A DNA stretch of 64,000 nt from Polytrichum commune (Eukaryota; Streptophyta; Polytrichopsida; Polytrichales; Polytrichaceae), in the NCBI GenBank assembly GCA_950295325.1, contig OX485805.1, positions 13,366,501 through 13,430,500 of the forward strand, given 5' to 3'. The position numbers and the translations under genes are program-made. Shown here piece after piece: positions 36,659-49,384 of this stretch. The notes under the pieces were generated by a model. That model was given only the letters and a program-made list of their open reading frames with translations. It was not told where the DNA came from and did no database searches. Position 1 is the first letter of the stretch; the number at the start of each line of letters is the position of its first letter.

Positions 36659-39600
36659 CTATAGCTTCTCCATTACAATACACCAATTTGACTTGTCGTA
36701 GAAATGGTCAATGATCCTTGCACCCTGTACTTGTGATGCCAACCTGCCACCACAGGATATTAAGCTCCAAAACTTGACCTGAAATCTTTGTGTACCCACA
36801 AATGAGTAGAAGCTTCCAGTCTCAGGGCTTAAGGTTTAGGGACATCAGACTAAACCCACATCTCCCAAGTTCCTTGCAACAAAAATGTACTAATTCATGT
36901 ACGCAGCGAGCAGAAAATGACTTAATTACTGATGCGGCTTCTTCAGATATTTGGCAATGACAAAGATAACCTTGCTTAGAAGCACAGGGCTTAAAAAAGA
37001 TTGATATCACAGTGGCATGTGAAAGTGGTGTACCTTTCAAGTTCTCCCTCCACAAAACAATGATAGTAACGATTGTACACCAAAGCTCGTTTCGAGTCAT
37101 CTTTCCTTGCTAGCCCACTAGCAAGAGCTGCAGCTGATGCACCTCCAATCTCTGCCCTGTGATATGGCAGGTGCCACGGCACAAAATACTCCTGCTGCTC
37201 TCCTCCTTTAGGTTCATAAACATCTAACAAGACTTCCTCTTCTGTGGGCTGATTCAAACCTTGGTTTGGTGTTGACTGTATCATCCCAGTAACCAGATCT
37301 TCAGAAATGTTCCCAGTATTTAAAACATCTGAAGCACGACCTTCTCCTTCTTTAATGCTCCCCAATGAACTTGTTGACATGCTTCGCTTAAAATCAGTCC
37401 CAATGTCATCAACCCATTCTTCCATGTACTTACAAGTCAGTGGTGTCCACTTTGTGAGTAACTTCTTATCTTCCTGTTCAACGGCCCACACTGTAAAGAG
37501 GACTTTCCCCTTCCTCCGTACCACTCTAAGAAGCTCGTCAATTGCACGTATCCTACGATCTTCATTGCTTAAATGATGTAGGACTGCAATTGAAATGCCA
37601 GCATCACAGAATCCTGTACGGTATGGCAAATGCAAAGCATCTGCCACTAAAACCTCATGACCTTGCTGTGCACAGATGGCTATAAGTGGAGGGCTGATAT
37701 CACACCCGATGAAGAAGCAATTAGGATTGAAGCCCAAGTACTTCCCATTTCCACATCCGGCATCAGCAACAATTGAGCCATGTGACAAAGACTCTAGAAA
37801 TAGAGCTACTCTTGGCCACTTCGCAAACCGAGTAGCACTAAAATGAGGGGCAATGGCATCATACACTTTGTGCACATATTTTTTCTCAATTTCAGGAATA
37901 GCTGCATTGAACCCCTTTGGTAGACCTTCTATAGTCAATGCAGGTTCATCGACCTCCAAATTTTCAGACGATACTGAAGGTGATTCATCATTAATATCCA
38001 TCTCTTCATATAATGCTGAATCCTGTACCTCATAATCTACTGAATCACATGACAAATTTCTTTGGATCGGATTCTCCAACTTTGCCAAATGGGAGTCGCA
38101 ATATTCAGAAAACTCGCACAAGCAGGGGCCTGACCTCACCTGATAACCACAGAAACCATCAATTCACTACGTAAGTGTGTAGAAATTGTGATTTACTTTA
38201 CCTAGAACCTAAAATCAGAGGATATTTTCTAGTCCTGAAGTTAGAAAGAGCCAGTCAGACCACACATAATCCACAAGGAGAAGAAACCTTTCCAACTTAC
38301 AGTTCACCTGCTTACAGTATATAGCTACAGTTACCTATCCAACAGAGAGACAGAAGCTTGACAACACCTCAGCAAATGCAAGATCCAGAATCACAATATA
38401 GTTTTGAGAAGATCTAGTGCAAGAAAGCTACACAGATGGCAAAAAAGTTGAGACCACCAACTTTAACTTGTGACTGTTCATCACAAAGTACGAGACCATC
38501 AGCCCTGTCAAGCACAATTGGCCAAATACTGGGTGTACAATCAGGAACTAATGCTTGACAATGAGGAAGTCAGCCATGTCATGACACTGGAAATTGAACA
38601 CAAGAAGGCAATGAGCATGGTTGAAGCCAAATTCACCTTCCTGAAAGTGAAGGAGACTCGCCTTGTACCTCGATCTACAATCTGACCATTTATATTGTCA
38701 ATCTGTGGAGATTACACCAGCGTCTACATCAGATAGAGTCATCAAATTGCACTCTCCTCACTTTTTCATGGTACTTTTCACATGATGTTCTTTGCTTGTC
38801 TGATTAATAGAAATCATAATCTTCTTGCAACAGATATAGACTCACTACGACTATACCTTGTGGTGGGGAATGTAGTGATGCCACGCATATCGTGCCTCTC
38901 CAGACAATACAAGTAGTGATCTTTGTGGGAGAAAAAGTGCCCTTTGCTCCATCTCTACACTGTTTTTAGGTTGCCCACCCTTTTGTATATCTGCTTCTTC
39001 TGCAGGTCCATCTGATTCTTCACAAAAAGCTTCATCCATACCCTGTACTAGGGATGTTTGAAGGGGAAGATTATCTGAGCTGCCACTTGTAGTTACATCA
39101 CATCTCTGTCCATACCTCCGAAACTCCATAATACACGGTCCAGCTAATGATAGAGACAAAATGGAGCCCTCAAATGCTGAGTGGGTATCAATGTGTGGTG
39201 AGAGTCCAACACCACGTGGGTACTCATTCACCTGCAAACAGCAAACATGTTCTTATCAAAATTGGTTTGTGGCATTGTCAGATACCCCTCTAATAGGCAA
39301 GCATTGATTACAATATTCTTTGGTTATCTGTGAAGGAGACCTCTGCTTTGTGATTCTCTCTTGTGCAGTCAGAAGCAACTCACAAGTGATATAGTTTCAT
39401 TCAAGTTGAATAGATAAAAGACTTCAAAGATGCTGAGCAGTAAAGAGAAGACCTGGACATGCAAGAAGCATGTGCACACATACGGTTAGTTGATCAAGAG
39501 GGAGAGAAGGCTCTTTAGCGGTAGCAATCTCGGGTATTGTGGATATTTTCCTCAGTACTGGCTGCACAGCTGAAGGTAGCTCTCCAAGTTTCTGACTCAA

Positions 39601-41887
39601 GTCCACATTTCTGATCTGCCAATCATTTCGTCAAACAGCACACATCTGAGGCTACATGTGCAACAAAATGACTGCAAGCTTCAAGCTTCAAGATACTACA
39701 TACTTCAAAAAGAAAACTGCAATTCACACAGCAGAAATGATAGGGAAGACAGTGATAACATTCAAGATAACATTCAAGACTTCCTCATAAAAATAGTGAA
39801 CATTCCTTTCATATAGGATAAATGATTTTGTGACAGTTAAGATCGATCTACTAGAAAGACACATGGAGCAACACAAAGGATCTTAAGACCTTTCCATATG
39901 CCAATGCAAACAAGAAAGTGAAGAGCCTTGAATTCATGCAAAATAACTTAATTTTCAACATGTCTCCACACGAACAGATCAGTCGGTGTAGGTGTTAAAA
40001 TAAGGACCTTGTACAAAAACTCGTACCCGTAGTGCTGCACCCTCCTTTTTGCAAGGGTCTGCCAGGGCCTCTCATCTACTCCATGTAGCAGATCCTATGA
40101 AAGAGCCACAGAAGACATGTCATGGCTAACTCTTTAAGAACCCCCTTAATCACAACATTAAGACACCAAGTTTGATTGTTTTGATGTCAACAAATGCGAA
40201 GGGCCAGAACAACAACAAGTGTCATGGTACTGACCTGTTCTTCTGCAGGACTGACAAAGTCAGTGTACAATATGAGTCCAGGAATGCCACAGTCAGCACT
40301 TGACATACAGACTGGTAAATGTCCTCCAACCTGAAATACAAAACCAAGTTCTTCTGTCAAATCTTAACTTTGCCACAGTAATTTGTGCCAAAAATTGGTT
40401 ACTTCTTACTTTCCAATCACTACATAAAAAGGAGTCGTGGTCAAGCAATAATATCTATCTGGTCCTATGTCAAAAGGTTGACATCACTGATTGAACTCTA
40501 TGAGCACCTTCAATCCAGAAAGCACATAAGGTTATATGCATTGCAGTTGGCTCAGTATCACAAGGACTCAAAATACTAGAAGCAACAATAAGTGTTTGTG
40601 CTGAGTGATTAGTGAGGTAGGTGTTGGTGATCACAGTTTTGAAGTTAGATGATGTTAAACTCCTCTACTCTATTTCCCACTTTTGCTCTGGGAGAAATGC
40701 AAGCATAAAAGATTATATAACTAAACTCAACAACAGTAATACTGGAGGGATTTGCTTCCGACAGGAAGAGATATAGCTCACAGAACGGAGCTGGTTGAGA
40801 TATCTACATGCACAGAAATTAATTCTAGGTCATTAGACGCAGCTCCAAAAGTTCACTGTTCCCCAATTTGAAAAAGAAAACACATAATGCATCTTGCAAG
40901 TATCAAACACACTATCAGATCATAGCCTATATATTGTTGCTATGACACTCCGACAGCCATTAGCAATTCCCAGGGGCCTTGAGTTCACATTCACTTATCA
41001 GCTCGTTTTGGTACATCATGTACGACACTAGCTTCTGTAGCATATCTGGAACCACTGGGCAAACTTCGTAAGCAGGAATGGTGACATGAGAAACTGATAC
41101 TTGAGGATAAATACCTACCAATCAAATATAGAGCTTAAAAATCATTCAATTCAGCTTGAAAACTCGACATTCAAAATTTCTGCAATGGCCTTGCAGAGCT
41201 TAATTAACTGAATATTTTTGCCTGGCCATTCAAGTAGCGCGGACCTGAAATTCATTGTTAATCGATTCATGAAGCCGACTTAAGAAAGCCTCAAACCAAG
41301 AACCAACTCACCGCAGGCTGAGACTGCGGGACGGCATGCTGAATGAAACTGCTTCTCAATTATAATTACATACTGATCGAAAGCAGAGCTAGAACTTCAT
41401 TCGATTCAGACTGTAAAATCGCCATTAATGATTCTGGAATGGCTTCGCAGCACTTAATTAACTGCAAATTTTGTCCTGCCATCAAGTTGCGGGGACATGA
41501 AATTCAGAAATTCAGCAATTCACAAAGTTGACTTTTAAGAACCTCAAAACAAGAACCAGAACTCACCGCAGGCTGGGACTGCGGGACGGCATGCTGAATG
41601 ACCATGACGCGACTGCGAAGGGCGTCGCACGGCTTGGAATTCCAGGCCTCCCGAGCGGCAACCGCGTCGCTCTCATTCGCGTACGAGACGTACACCCGCG
41701 ACCCGCTGTCTCCGGCGGGGTGAACCCTAAGCACCGGACCGAAACCCTGGAATGCCTCCTTGATTTCGGAGAACGAAATGCCAACAGCCGGCCCGCAATT
41801 GGCTACGTACAAGTGCGCCGTGGGCTCCTGCAGTGCGCGAGAGGGCTTGACGAAGGCAGGAGGAGGTGTGTTGCTCTCTTCGTCCAT
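36659..41887 (-). CDS. ALKBH8: ALKBH8-type tRNA wobble-uridine enzyme: RRM + AlkB dioxygenase + TRM9-like methyltransferase
   Basis: Minus-strand exons: 41,887-41,567; 40,330-40,235; 40,094-40,008; 39,615-39,484; 39,231-38,857; 38,702-38,637; 38,139-37,034; a proposed 13-nt exon 36,872-36,860; 36,724-36,659. The product is about 753 residues. The RRM has LYVANC (26-31) and RVYVSYA (64-70). The AlkB domain has SPHIDTH (His225, Asp227), RYAWHH (distal His331) and TRRVSFTFRK (2-oxoglutarate arginines). A CLCEFSEYC cluster (365-373) follows. The methyltransferase has the SAM motif DAGCGNGK (485-492), AVLHHLSNEDRR and the C-terminal FYDKSNWCIVMEKL. In animals this enzyme makes mcm5U in tRNA and hydroxylates it; Arabidopsis splits the domains between two genes. 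Every AlkB metal ligand is present. The last two junctions are the least certain. Confidence 0.9.
41110..41607 (-). repeat. Tandem duplication spanning the end of exon 1 and the start of intron 1
   Basis: About 237 bp at 41,110-41,346 is repeated at about 41,370-41,607. Shared blocks include CTCACCGCAGGCTG.GACTGC, GGGACGGCATGCTGAATGA and CTTAATTAACTG. The copy nearest the gene start holds the true exon-1 end and its donor (GCG|GTGAGT). The other lies within intron 1 and carries a second version of the same exon end and donor sequence. Confidence 0.8.
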
Positions 41888-41992
41888 GGCTCACGAAATC
41901 CTAAGTTAAGCAAGCGAGTGCCTCCGTCCCATGCATGCTCGGAGGCGATCGGTGTCGCACATTCAAGCCAACACTGGCGCTCTTCGGAGGAA

Positions 41993-42001
41993 TTAGGGTT
42001 T
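41993..42001 (-). promoter_or_regulatory. Telo-box (AAACCCTAA) in the leader of the ALKBH8-like gene
   Basis: The minus strand reads GAAACCCTAATT about 110 nt upstream of the start codon. AAACCCTAA is the plant telo-box, common in promoters and leaders of translation-related genes, which fits a tRNA-modification gene. A single copy could arise by chance. Confidence 0.5.
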
Positions 42002-42089
42002 CATTTCCCGGGGTGGAGTATGACGGGCAGTGACGCCAATGGCCACACAATTACTCTGGTTCTATTTGATACTTATTAATAAAGTCAAA

Positions 42090-42930
42090 TTGAAGTCAAA
42101 GATGTAAGGTAGATGGGCCTTAAATGGTTACTTTTTCCAACTAGCCCACTTTTCCTAGGATATGAAACAATGAATGAGGATAACCGACCACTACACTAAA
42201 AAGGAAATTTAGTGTTTGATACACTAAACACAAATGCATACACTAAATGTCAATAATCCTATGAAAGTAAGTAACATTAAATGACTCAAACACTAAATAT
42301 CAACTATGGTAATATGTGGAAGTTACATGTTTGAATTTAGTGTTAGTATGTATATGAAAAAAAATTTAACAATGAATGATAAAAGGAGAATTTCAACATA
42401 TCTTTTAGCGTATCTTCTAACACTAATTGTCAAAAAAATTGAACATTAATGTTGAGCAAGGTAGGGTGGTCACACCATTATATTATAATCAAACACTAAA
42501 TGTCTTATTTAGTGTAGGTACAGATGAATCGCTTGAGTTTGATAAATGATTGGTTCAAGTCAAGACTTTAGGAAAATCACTGGTCATTTTAGAAGAATTT
42601 GTAAAATACACCTTGAATGAAAGAAGGAAAACCGAAAGATGTCAACATGTAACTGGTTGGACTTGGAAACACTAGGACCTTGATTGATTATGCCCAAAAT
42701 CTTCATGAACAGTGATATGAAACACGCGATCAATACAAGATGGTTAGCAAATCTACATTGAGGCCGTAGCCACTTTCCTCATAATTTTCAGAGCTCATAT
42801 GAATATCTCGTTCATTATCAAAGTCAAGATTCTCATGCTCATTAAATAGTCATATAAGTCTCTCCCATTATGTGACTATTGAATTTGAAATGATTCGAAT
42901 GTTTTGCACAATCCATGGAGTTTAGAATAT
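42090..42930 (+). repeat. Repeat family 6 interrupted by a family-5 element
   Basis: The outer flanks (42,100-42,169 and 42,725-42,930) match 31,340-31,580. Between them, 42,170-42,713 (about 544 bp) matches the repeat at 24,250-24,700. GATATGAAACA occurs directly on both sides (42,159-42,169 and 42,714-42,724), which looks like an 11-bp target duplication. Together these point to insertion of a family-5 element into an older family-6 repeat. Confidence 0.7.
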
Positions 42931-44400
42931 AGGGAACAATTTATTCCTTCAAAACAATCATTGTGTTTAAGGTACATAAGTAATATGGTATGAGTCAAAA
43001 TCCTAACAAATGGTTACAAATAAAACAACATATTAACTACTAAATGAAGACAAATTGAATCAAATAATATATTATTAATATTAATATTAATATTAATATT
43101 AAAAAAGAAAAAGAAAAAACAAAACCAACCCTTGCCATCACTCACAATTTAGATCACAAAAGAGAGGATAGCATCACATTGGACATTCCATACCAACCTT
43201 GATAAATACAAGTGCCGGAGCTCATAATTACAAAAGAAAAAAGTTTTCCACCATACAAAGCTTTATATGCTTACGCACTTTGACTACCTTCAATTCTACA
43301 CTTTGGAATACAATGTTGTAAGAAAAACCCATCTTAATCTAAGGATTGCTATTTCATGAGCATGCTCAAGAAATTGGAGTTGTTTATATGTAATCCTAGA
43401 CCCCCCCCCCTCGCCAAGTTTTTTTTTCCTCCGCCCAAAATTTATTTATTTTGTGTACAGATATTTTATTAGGAAAATTTGAGTGGCCCATTAAAGTTTC
43501 TCGTGAAATTCTTGAGGTTACGTAACTTGAATTTTTTTTTTCTTTTATTTTTAAGATTGCTCACTTGAAATCATTTCAATATGAGGGTAAAAACCTCTCT
43601 CTCTCTCCTTGAATGAGAATGTTTTGAGAGTGATTTAGATACTATCTTAGCAAGGAACTAAAACCTTATAAGAAAAATGAAACAAGTTCAAGAAATTGGG
43701 GTAGAACATCATTCCTAAAAATAGAACTGTCCTTTGCTTAAGCCATAATCCACTTAGAATAGTCAAGTTGATAAAAATGTTTGGTCTAGACAAGTTCTCG
43801 AGTTGAATAATCATCAAGTTGTTGATTTTATGTAGTTGCAATGTGCATTCAAATCCAATCTCCAAATAACTTGAAGAATACACATGGTTGAAGGTTTTTA
43901 CTCTCAATTATTCATGTACTAGCAATTATTATTTTGAATATAAATTTGCCGTGTAAATTTTTGTTTACAACCTTGTATAAACTTATGGAGACCTACAGTA
44001 ATTGTTTTGCAAGGAAAAAAAATAAACCATGCTCAAAAAAATTTCGACCAATAACATGTTATTGACATGTTTTTCAATGCCCCAAGTTTAAGGACTTGGT
44101 AACATATTTATGCAAGTTTCTGTTAAATAATACCACTAAAGTATGTGATTAACCTTGAGAGCCATGCAACATGCAAACCCCAAATTACCAAGTGAGGATA
44201 CCACTGGCCACATCACACACCAATCAAACGATAGTACATACCCGATAGATCTCCTTTTGGCCAGCATGCAAAATAAGGGCAAAACAAAATATCTCGTTTA
44301 TCATATAATAGAACATCTCATCTTTTAAGGGTTGGTTAGCAAAAGACGGAATTCCAATTGTATTTTTGATTGATGCTTTCTACTTCCTATTAGAGTCCAA
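42931..44400. other. Intergenic, no gene seen
   Basis: AT-rich DNA with an ATTAAT/TATTAA simple repeat at about 43,070-43,101, a run of about 10 C near 43,400 and a CT-rich patch near 43,595. No coding sequence is recognised. Confidence 0.4.
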
Positions 44401-44419
44401 CATTTTCCTTTTTAATTGC

Positions 44420-44826
44420 ACCCATACCCAGACCATGCCCATTAGTAGTGACCTATGCCCACCCATGCCCACCCATAGCATGACATGTGCGCACCCATGC
44501 CCACCCATGCCCACACATAGCATGACATGTGCCCACCCATGCCCACCCATGCTATTCAAAGTGCGCCCATGTATTCAAAAATTGTGTAATGTGTATTGTG
44601 TAATTATGTAATGTGTCTTGTATAATTGTGCCCCACCCATGCCCACCCATTATAATATCAAACCCATGCCCACTCATGAACAATAATAACGCAGTCATGC
44701 CCACCCATGAACAATAATATCGCACCCATGCCCACCCATGCCCACCCATGAACAATAATATTGCACCCATGCCCAACCAAAACCCATGGGCATGGGTGGG
44801 TATGGGCATGGGCATGGGTATGGGCA
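44420..44826. repeat. CCCACCCATG minisatellite with an inverted end
   Basis: The decamer CCCACCCATG recurs many times, interleaved with AGCATGACATGTG and GAACAATAATA spacers. The array ends in the opposite orientation (CATGGGTGGGTATGGGCATGG), so its two ends can pair. The 81- and 91-codon frames across it are products of the repeat. Confidence 0.85.
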
Positions 44827-45900
44827 CCCAATGTAGGGCTCTGCTTCCTATACAAACAATGACTTCATTAGTTACATGACCATTGCCAACAACTTGCTAG
44901 TTTGGAAATAGCTCTTATCAAGACATTTACTCTTAGAGATTGTTGCAAAAATAAATAAATGAATGTACATTACACAAACACCATATGCATCAAAAAAATG
45001 AAATGAAATTTGACGTGCTAGAGGTTTGGATAGACATGCTTACATCCAATGTCTTCATTTTTTCATTCTCAAATCAAGTATAGAAGGAAACAACTACTTA
45101 ACATTGGTGATCATTCTGAAAAAATATCATGTATTCTAATGTTCCTTGTGCATTCAAGTTCAGTTTGGAACTTTGCACGTGCAAATGCTCAAGAACTTGA
45201 CAATTGTTAATCACTCAAGTACTTGTTCAAACACCTAAGTGCTTTGAGAAGCTTCATCGAACAATGCATCTAAGTTCCAAGGTGCTTCAAGAAGGCGCAA
45301 AAACACTAAAAGTGTAGTATTTGATTAACAAATAATCCAATTTTTTTAGAAGCAATGGTCATCACAAACAAATTATAATGGGCACAATTCAATGATAATT
45401 ATTGTGATTCCAATTTTGGTAAATTCCACTTATCAAAATGGTTTACATATGCATGTGAGCCTCATTTAGATGGTGTCATGGACTTGCATTGAGATAGCCT
45501 CAAATGGCACTACTACCTTCACCAACAATGCCATTTGGAGCCAAAATTCAACACCCATGGTGCTCAAAAGAAGACGCGCAAATACTAGAAATCCTTGTGC
45601 ACATAATTGTGAAATTCTACCAAGGTGATAATGGTAATGGTGGGCACGAATGAAACGGAATTAGGGTTTAACTTAAATTTCCGTTTCTTTTATATTTCAT
45701 CATTTACTCTTATGACTCACGAACTTTCCCTCCCACTGATCCAAAAGCCCTTGCATGGAACGCTAAAAGCCTAGGCAAAGTCGATGGTAAAACCAACTCA
45801 TGTGCAAGTCACGGACGCTCAAATGAGACTACCATACCATTGGAGCCATTACAACATTCCAAATTAAAGCCCATGAAAATGCGAGAATTTGCAAGAATTT
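44827..45900. other. Intergenic, no gene seen
   Basis: No coding or repeat structure was recognised. The last part, from about 45,900, already resembles the tail of a unit of the satellite that follows. Confidence 0.4.
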
Positions 45901-47040
45901 AATTATTTTGGGGAACTTTGATTTTTAAAAGGTGTTCATAAAGATGTGCACTCCAAAATGTGCACATAAAAAAACGATTTTTTGAAATTTGCGGAATTGT
46001 TTACACATTCATTGCTCACGTTACGTTGAAAGCCTGATTCGCGAGGGAAGAGGGGGAGACCAAGGGAGTGGGGAGGTGGGGTGTTGAGCATGAAAGGGAG
46101 GCCAAAATAGGATTGTTGGTACTAGTGGTCTGATTTAGGGGCTCGAAACAACACTTCCAAGCCCTGAAAAATGTTAAAAAAATTATTAGTTTTAGTGTTT
46201 TGATTTTTCTCCAAGCGACTGTAACAATGAACACTCCATAACCTGCACGTAAAAATGTATTTTTATTTTTATTTTTTGAAATTCGCATAATTGTTTGCAT
46301 GGTCACTACTCACATCATGCTAAAAGCATGATCTGGAGGGGGAGGTCAAGAGAGTGGGGAGTTGGGAGGCCAAATTGGGACTATCATAGTTGGTAGTCCC
46401 TTTTTGGGGCCCGAAACGACACTTCCAGGCTCCTGGAAAGGCGAGAAAATGGAATACATTGTTATTTTTTAAATTTTTTTCTTAGGTGATTGGAACAATG
46501 AGCACTCCAAAAGTTTTGCATTAAAACAAAGAAACCAACATTTGGGGAATTGTTTATGCCGTTAGTGCTCACATGGAGCGGAAAACCCGATTTGTAAGGG
46601 GAGAAGTGGATGCCAAGAGTGTGGGAAGGTGGGATGGGGAGCTTGGAAGGGAGGCAAAAAAATGGCATTGTAAATTACCCAAGGCACTATAAGGTCCTTG
46701 GAAAGGCAAGAAAATGCTTGAAATTCGTATATTTTTTTATATTTTTTGATATATTTTTTGAGATATTTTTCCAAGTGATTGGAATGGTGAGTGTTCCAAA
46801 TTGTGCACATTAAAAAAAAAGTTTCTTGTTTGAAGATTTGGCAAAAGTACTACATTGCAATTACTCTCTTGAGGTGGTGAGCTTAATTTGAGTGTGCAAA
46901 GAGGAGGCCAGGGGGTGGGAAGATGGGATGGAGAGCTTGAGAGGGAGGCTAAAATGTGAATGTTGATCCTGACGGCCTCATTTTAGGGCCAGAGATAATA
47001 CTATAGGGCTCTGGAAAGGTGAAAAAATGCTAGCTATTTA
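45901..47040. repeat. Divergent tandem satellite, about 270-bp units
   Basis: At least four diverged units lie head to tail, starting near 46,000, 46,290, 46,550 and 46,840, with a partial unit before them. Each repeats a purine-rich block (AGGCCAA, GTGGGGAG.TGGG), a CTGGAAAGGCGAGAAAATG block, a T-rich stretch, a GATTGGAACAATGAGCACTCC block and an AATTGTTTA..GTTACT..CTCAC block. Units vary by tens of base pairs and many substitutions, so the array is old. Confidence 0.75.
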
Positions 47041-48489
47041 CATTTTTATGATAAATTTTTTTGTTCATTGTCATTAATTTTGTAGAAATGGTGTGCTTTA
47101 TAATTGGTCATGTAGTTAACAAAGCCCAATATATGACGTGCCCATATTAATGGAAAAGGGTTGGTTTGGTTGTGGTAAGATGACATGGATGTTCTTTAAG
47201 TGAACCTAGAATATGACATTATTGCATGAGATTGTAAATATTTGTATAGTACGTGGTGATGTATATTCCTAAGGCCACCTACATTACAAAACACATTTGG
47301 CGGGAGTATGCACGAATTGTTATTGAGATCCATTTGTGACATTGGTGTAATACTAGGATTTTTCAGACACTTTTTACAAGCTCAATTATTTTATTTTCTA
47401 ATAATTTATTTATTCGTCACTTTGAATCCCCAACATTTATTGACCACTTTTAAAGAAATCTAGAGAATGTTGTCAAAACAATGACGTGACATACCCTTTT
47501 GTGGTGCTTCGATACTTTTAAAGTCAAGTTGTAGAGAGGTTTGATTATTATAAAAATAATAATAATAAGTTAACAACGAGTTTATATGGCCTCCAATCCC
47601 CTATCAAACACCCCTATATACTTCATGTTTAAACTCGATACGTTCTTCATTACTATTCTACCACCACTTTTTAGAGCCACTAACTGTAATACAAATATGA
47701 AGGATTGACCGTAATTGTGACCTAGAAAATATTCACGTGACAACTACCTTCATGGGTCCCAATTATTATTTCAAGGTCTAATTTGTTTATCAAGAAATTG
47801 TTGAGTTTCGTGAGATGTGTGATCGACAATTTTGGACATGTGTTTTATTCAAGAGTATTTTGTAATATCCAAACTGGCACATGTCCTCAATCAACGACAT
47901 TTATGCTCACAAGTGTGCGTATAATAAGGGTTTAAGTATATTTGGATTTATGCATGAATTTGGGACAATCCCAGTTGCCAATATGACGTACACTAGGTCG
48001 CAAAACTACAAGAATGTGGTGGTTGGCAAACATGGGAATACAACACATGTGATGTTGTGGTTGTTGCGTTGTTGCTTTTGTTGTTGTTGTCATTTGATGT
48101 TTTTGTCCCCACAAGTGCACATCTTTTATTTTTTTGGACAAGTGGTCTGTCCAAATATACTTAAATGTTGGTTATAATGACACGATGGTTTGATATTCAC
48201 ATGTCCCGATTACTCTTAAGGTTCACGTCTTTGCATTTTCTTCAGGTGTGCTACATTTATACAATCTATAATTAAAAGTGAAAGTAATGTAAATCCCAAT
48301 AACTCTCACCATTTTTGCATGTGATTTCTATTAATTTGATAAGTACTCAATAGTATTCTAGCAATACAAATTTTCTAGTACAGTTGTGATCCATGAAATA
48401 CATAAAACCTCATTTAATCCACAGTCTTACAAAGCTTAGGATTTTACATCTCCACTTAGTATTACAAACCTACGTCTTCATGCACTCTA
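47041..48489. other. Intergenic, no gene seen
   Basis: No gene is recognised. The 98-codon frame at 47,881-48,177 has a low-complexity cysteine stretch from a (TTG)n-like tract and is not convincing. Confidence 0.4.
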
Positions 48490-48990
48490 AGTGGTTGCCA
48501 TATTCATCGATCCACTAAGTTTAATTTTTCATTTGATATAATACCTAAACAAATTAACTCAATTTAAAACACGCATGTGCTCCCCACGCGCACATGCACC
48601 AAGTTCACAAGTTCTTCCTAAATATGTTTTAATATAGTCAATGCCTACAATGTAAACATTAGGGATTCACCTACTTATTAATAGGAAAATTTTGTTAGCT
48701 TTAATGAAGATCTAATTATGATTATACTTTAGTATTAGATAAATTGATTGTTGATTTGAGCAACCCTAAAGAGTTATTGGGAAAACCCAAAATAAGAATC
48801 TTTTGCAGGCAACCCCCAAAATATAATATTTTCTTGGGCATACTATAAATTTTCCTTAGGCATTCTTGAAGTATATTTTGGGGTTGCCCCCAAATGAAGG
48901 TAGGCCTATGTATAGACCTATAATTCCACATAAATAGGTTTGGAGGGTCCGCTCACATGAGCATGCTCGTGAATTAGTGTCACCCTCTAA
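48490..48990 (-). repeat. Dispersed repeat, inverted partner of 9.0-9.6 kb
   Basis: This reverse-complement counterpart of 9,045-9,620 has GGTTTGGAGGGTCCGCTCAC, GGGGTTGCCCCC, ATAATACCTAAACAAATTAA and GCGCACATGCACCAAGTTCA-type landmarks. Confidence 0.65.
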
Positions 48991-49384
48991 ATTTACAAAA
49001 CTTTTGACTACCAAGACTTTAGAAGGGTTTATAGATTGTGCTGAAAATATGGTAATAGGTTATTAAATTTTAGAGAACCTTTTGACCTAATGACCCGCCC
49101 TTTGCATACAAAGATAGGGTTATGTCACTATCAAGAGGTGTTATTCTCCAAGTGTTGGCAATTTAGAATGATGTTCAAAGAGAAATTTGTTGGCGACAAC
49201 CATGAAAATAATACAGTTTCCGGTCGTGGAGGCCTTCATAACTCCATTGCACATGCATTGGTGACCTGTGTCAAAGGACTCACAACATACATTGCCAAAA
49301 TTGTTCACAAACATTCTTTACAAATAACTCTAACAAAGATTTTGAGGGTTTTTTGTTACACCCTCCCATGATGTGCGAAAAATC

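Noticed and set aside
36822-37100. An alternative C-terminus for the ALKBH8-like protein through a 44-nt intron (ending ...SLMSLNLKP)
   Set aside because: The intron would be shorter than usual in plants and the tail lacks the conserved SNWC ending, which is found intact further downstream.
41528-42079. A 183-codon plus-strand frame opposite exon 1 of the ALKBH8-like gene
   Set aside because: It is the antisense shadow of a GC-rich coding exon whose minus-strand reading gives a clear RRM.
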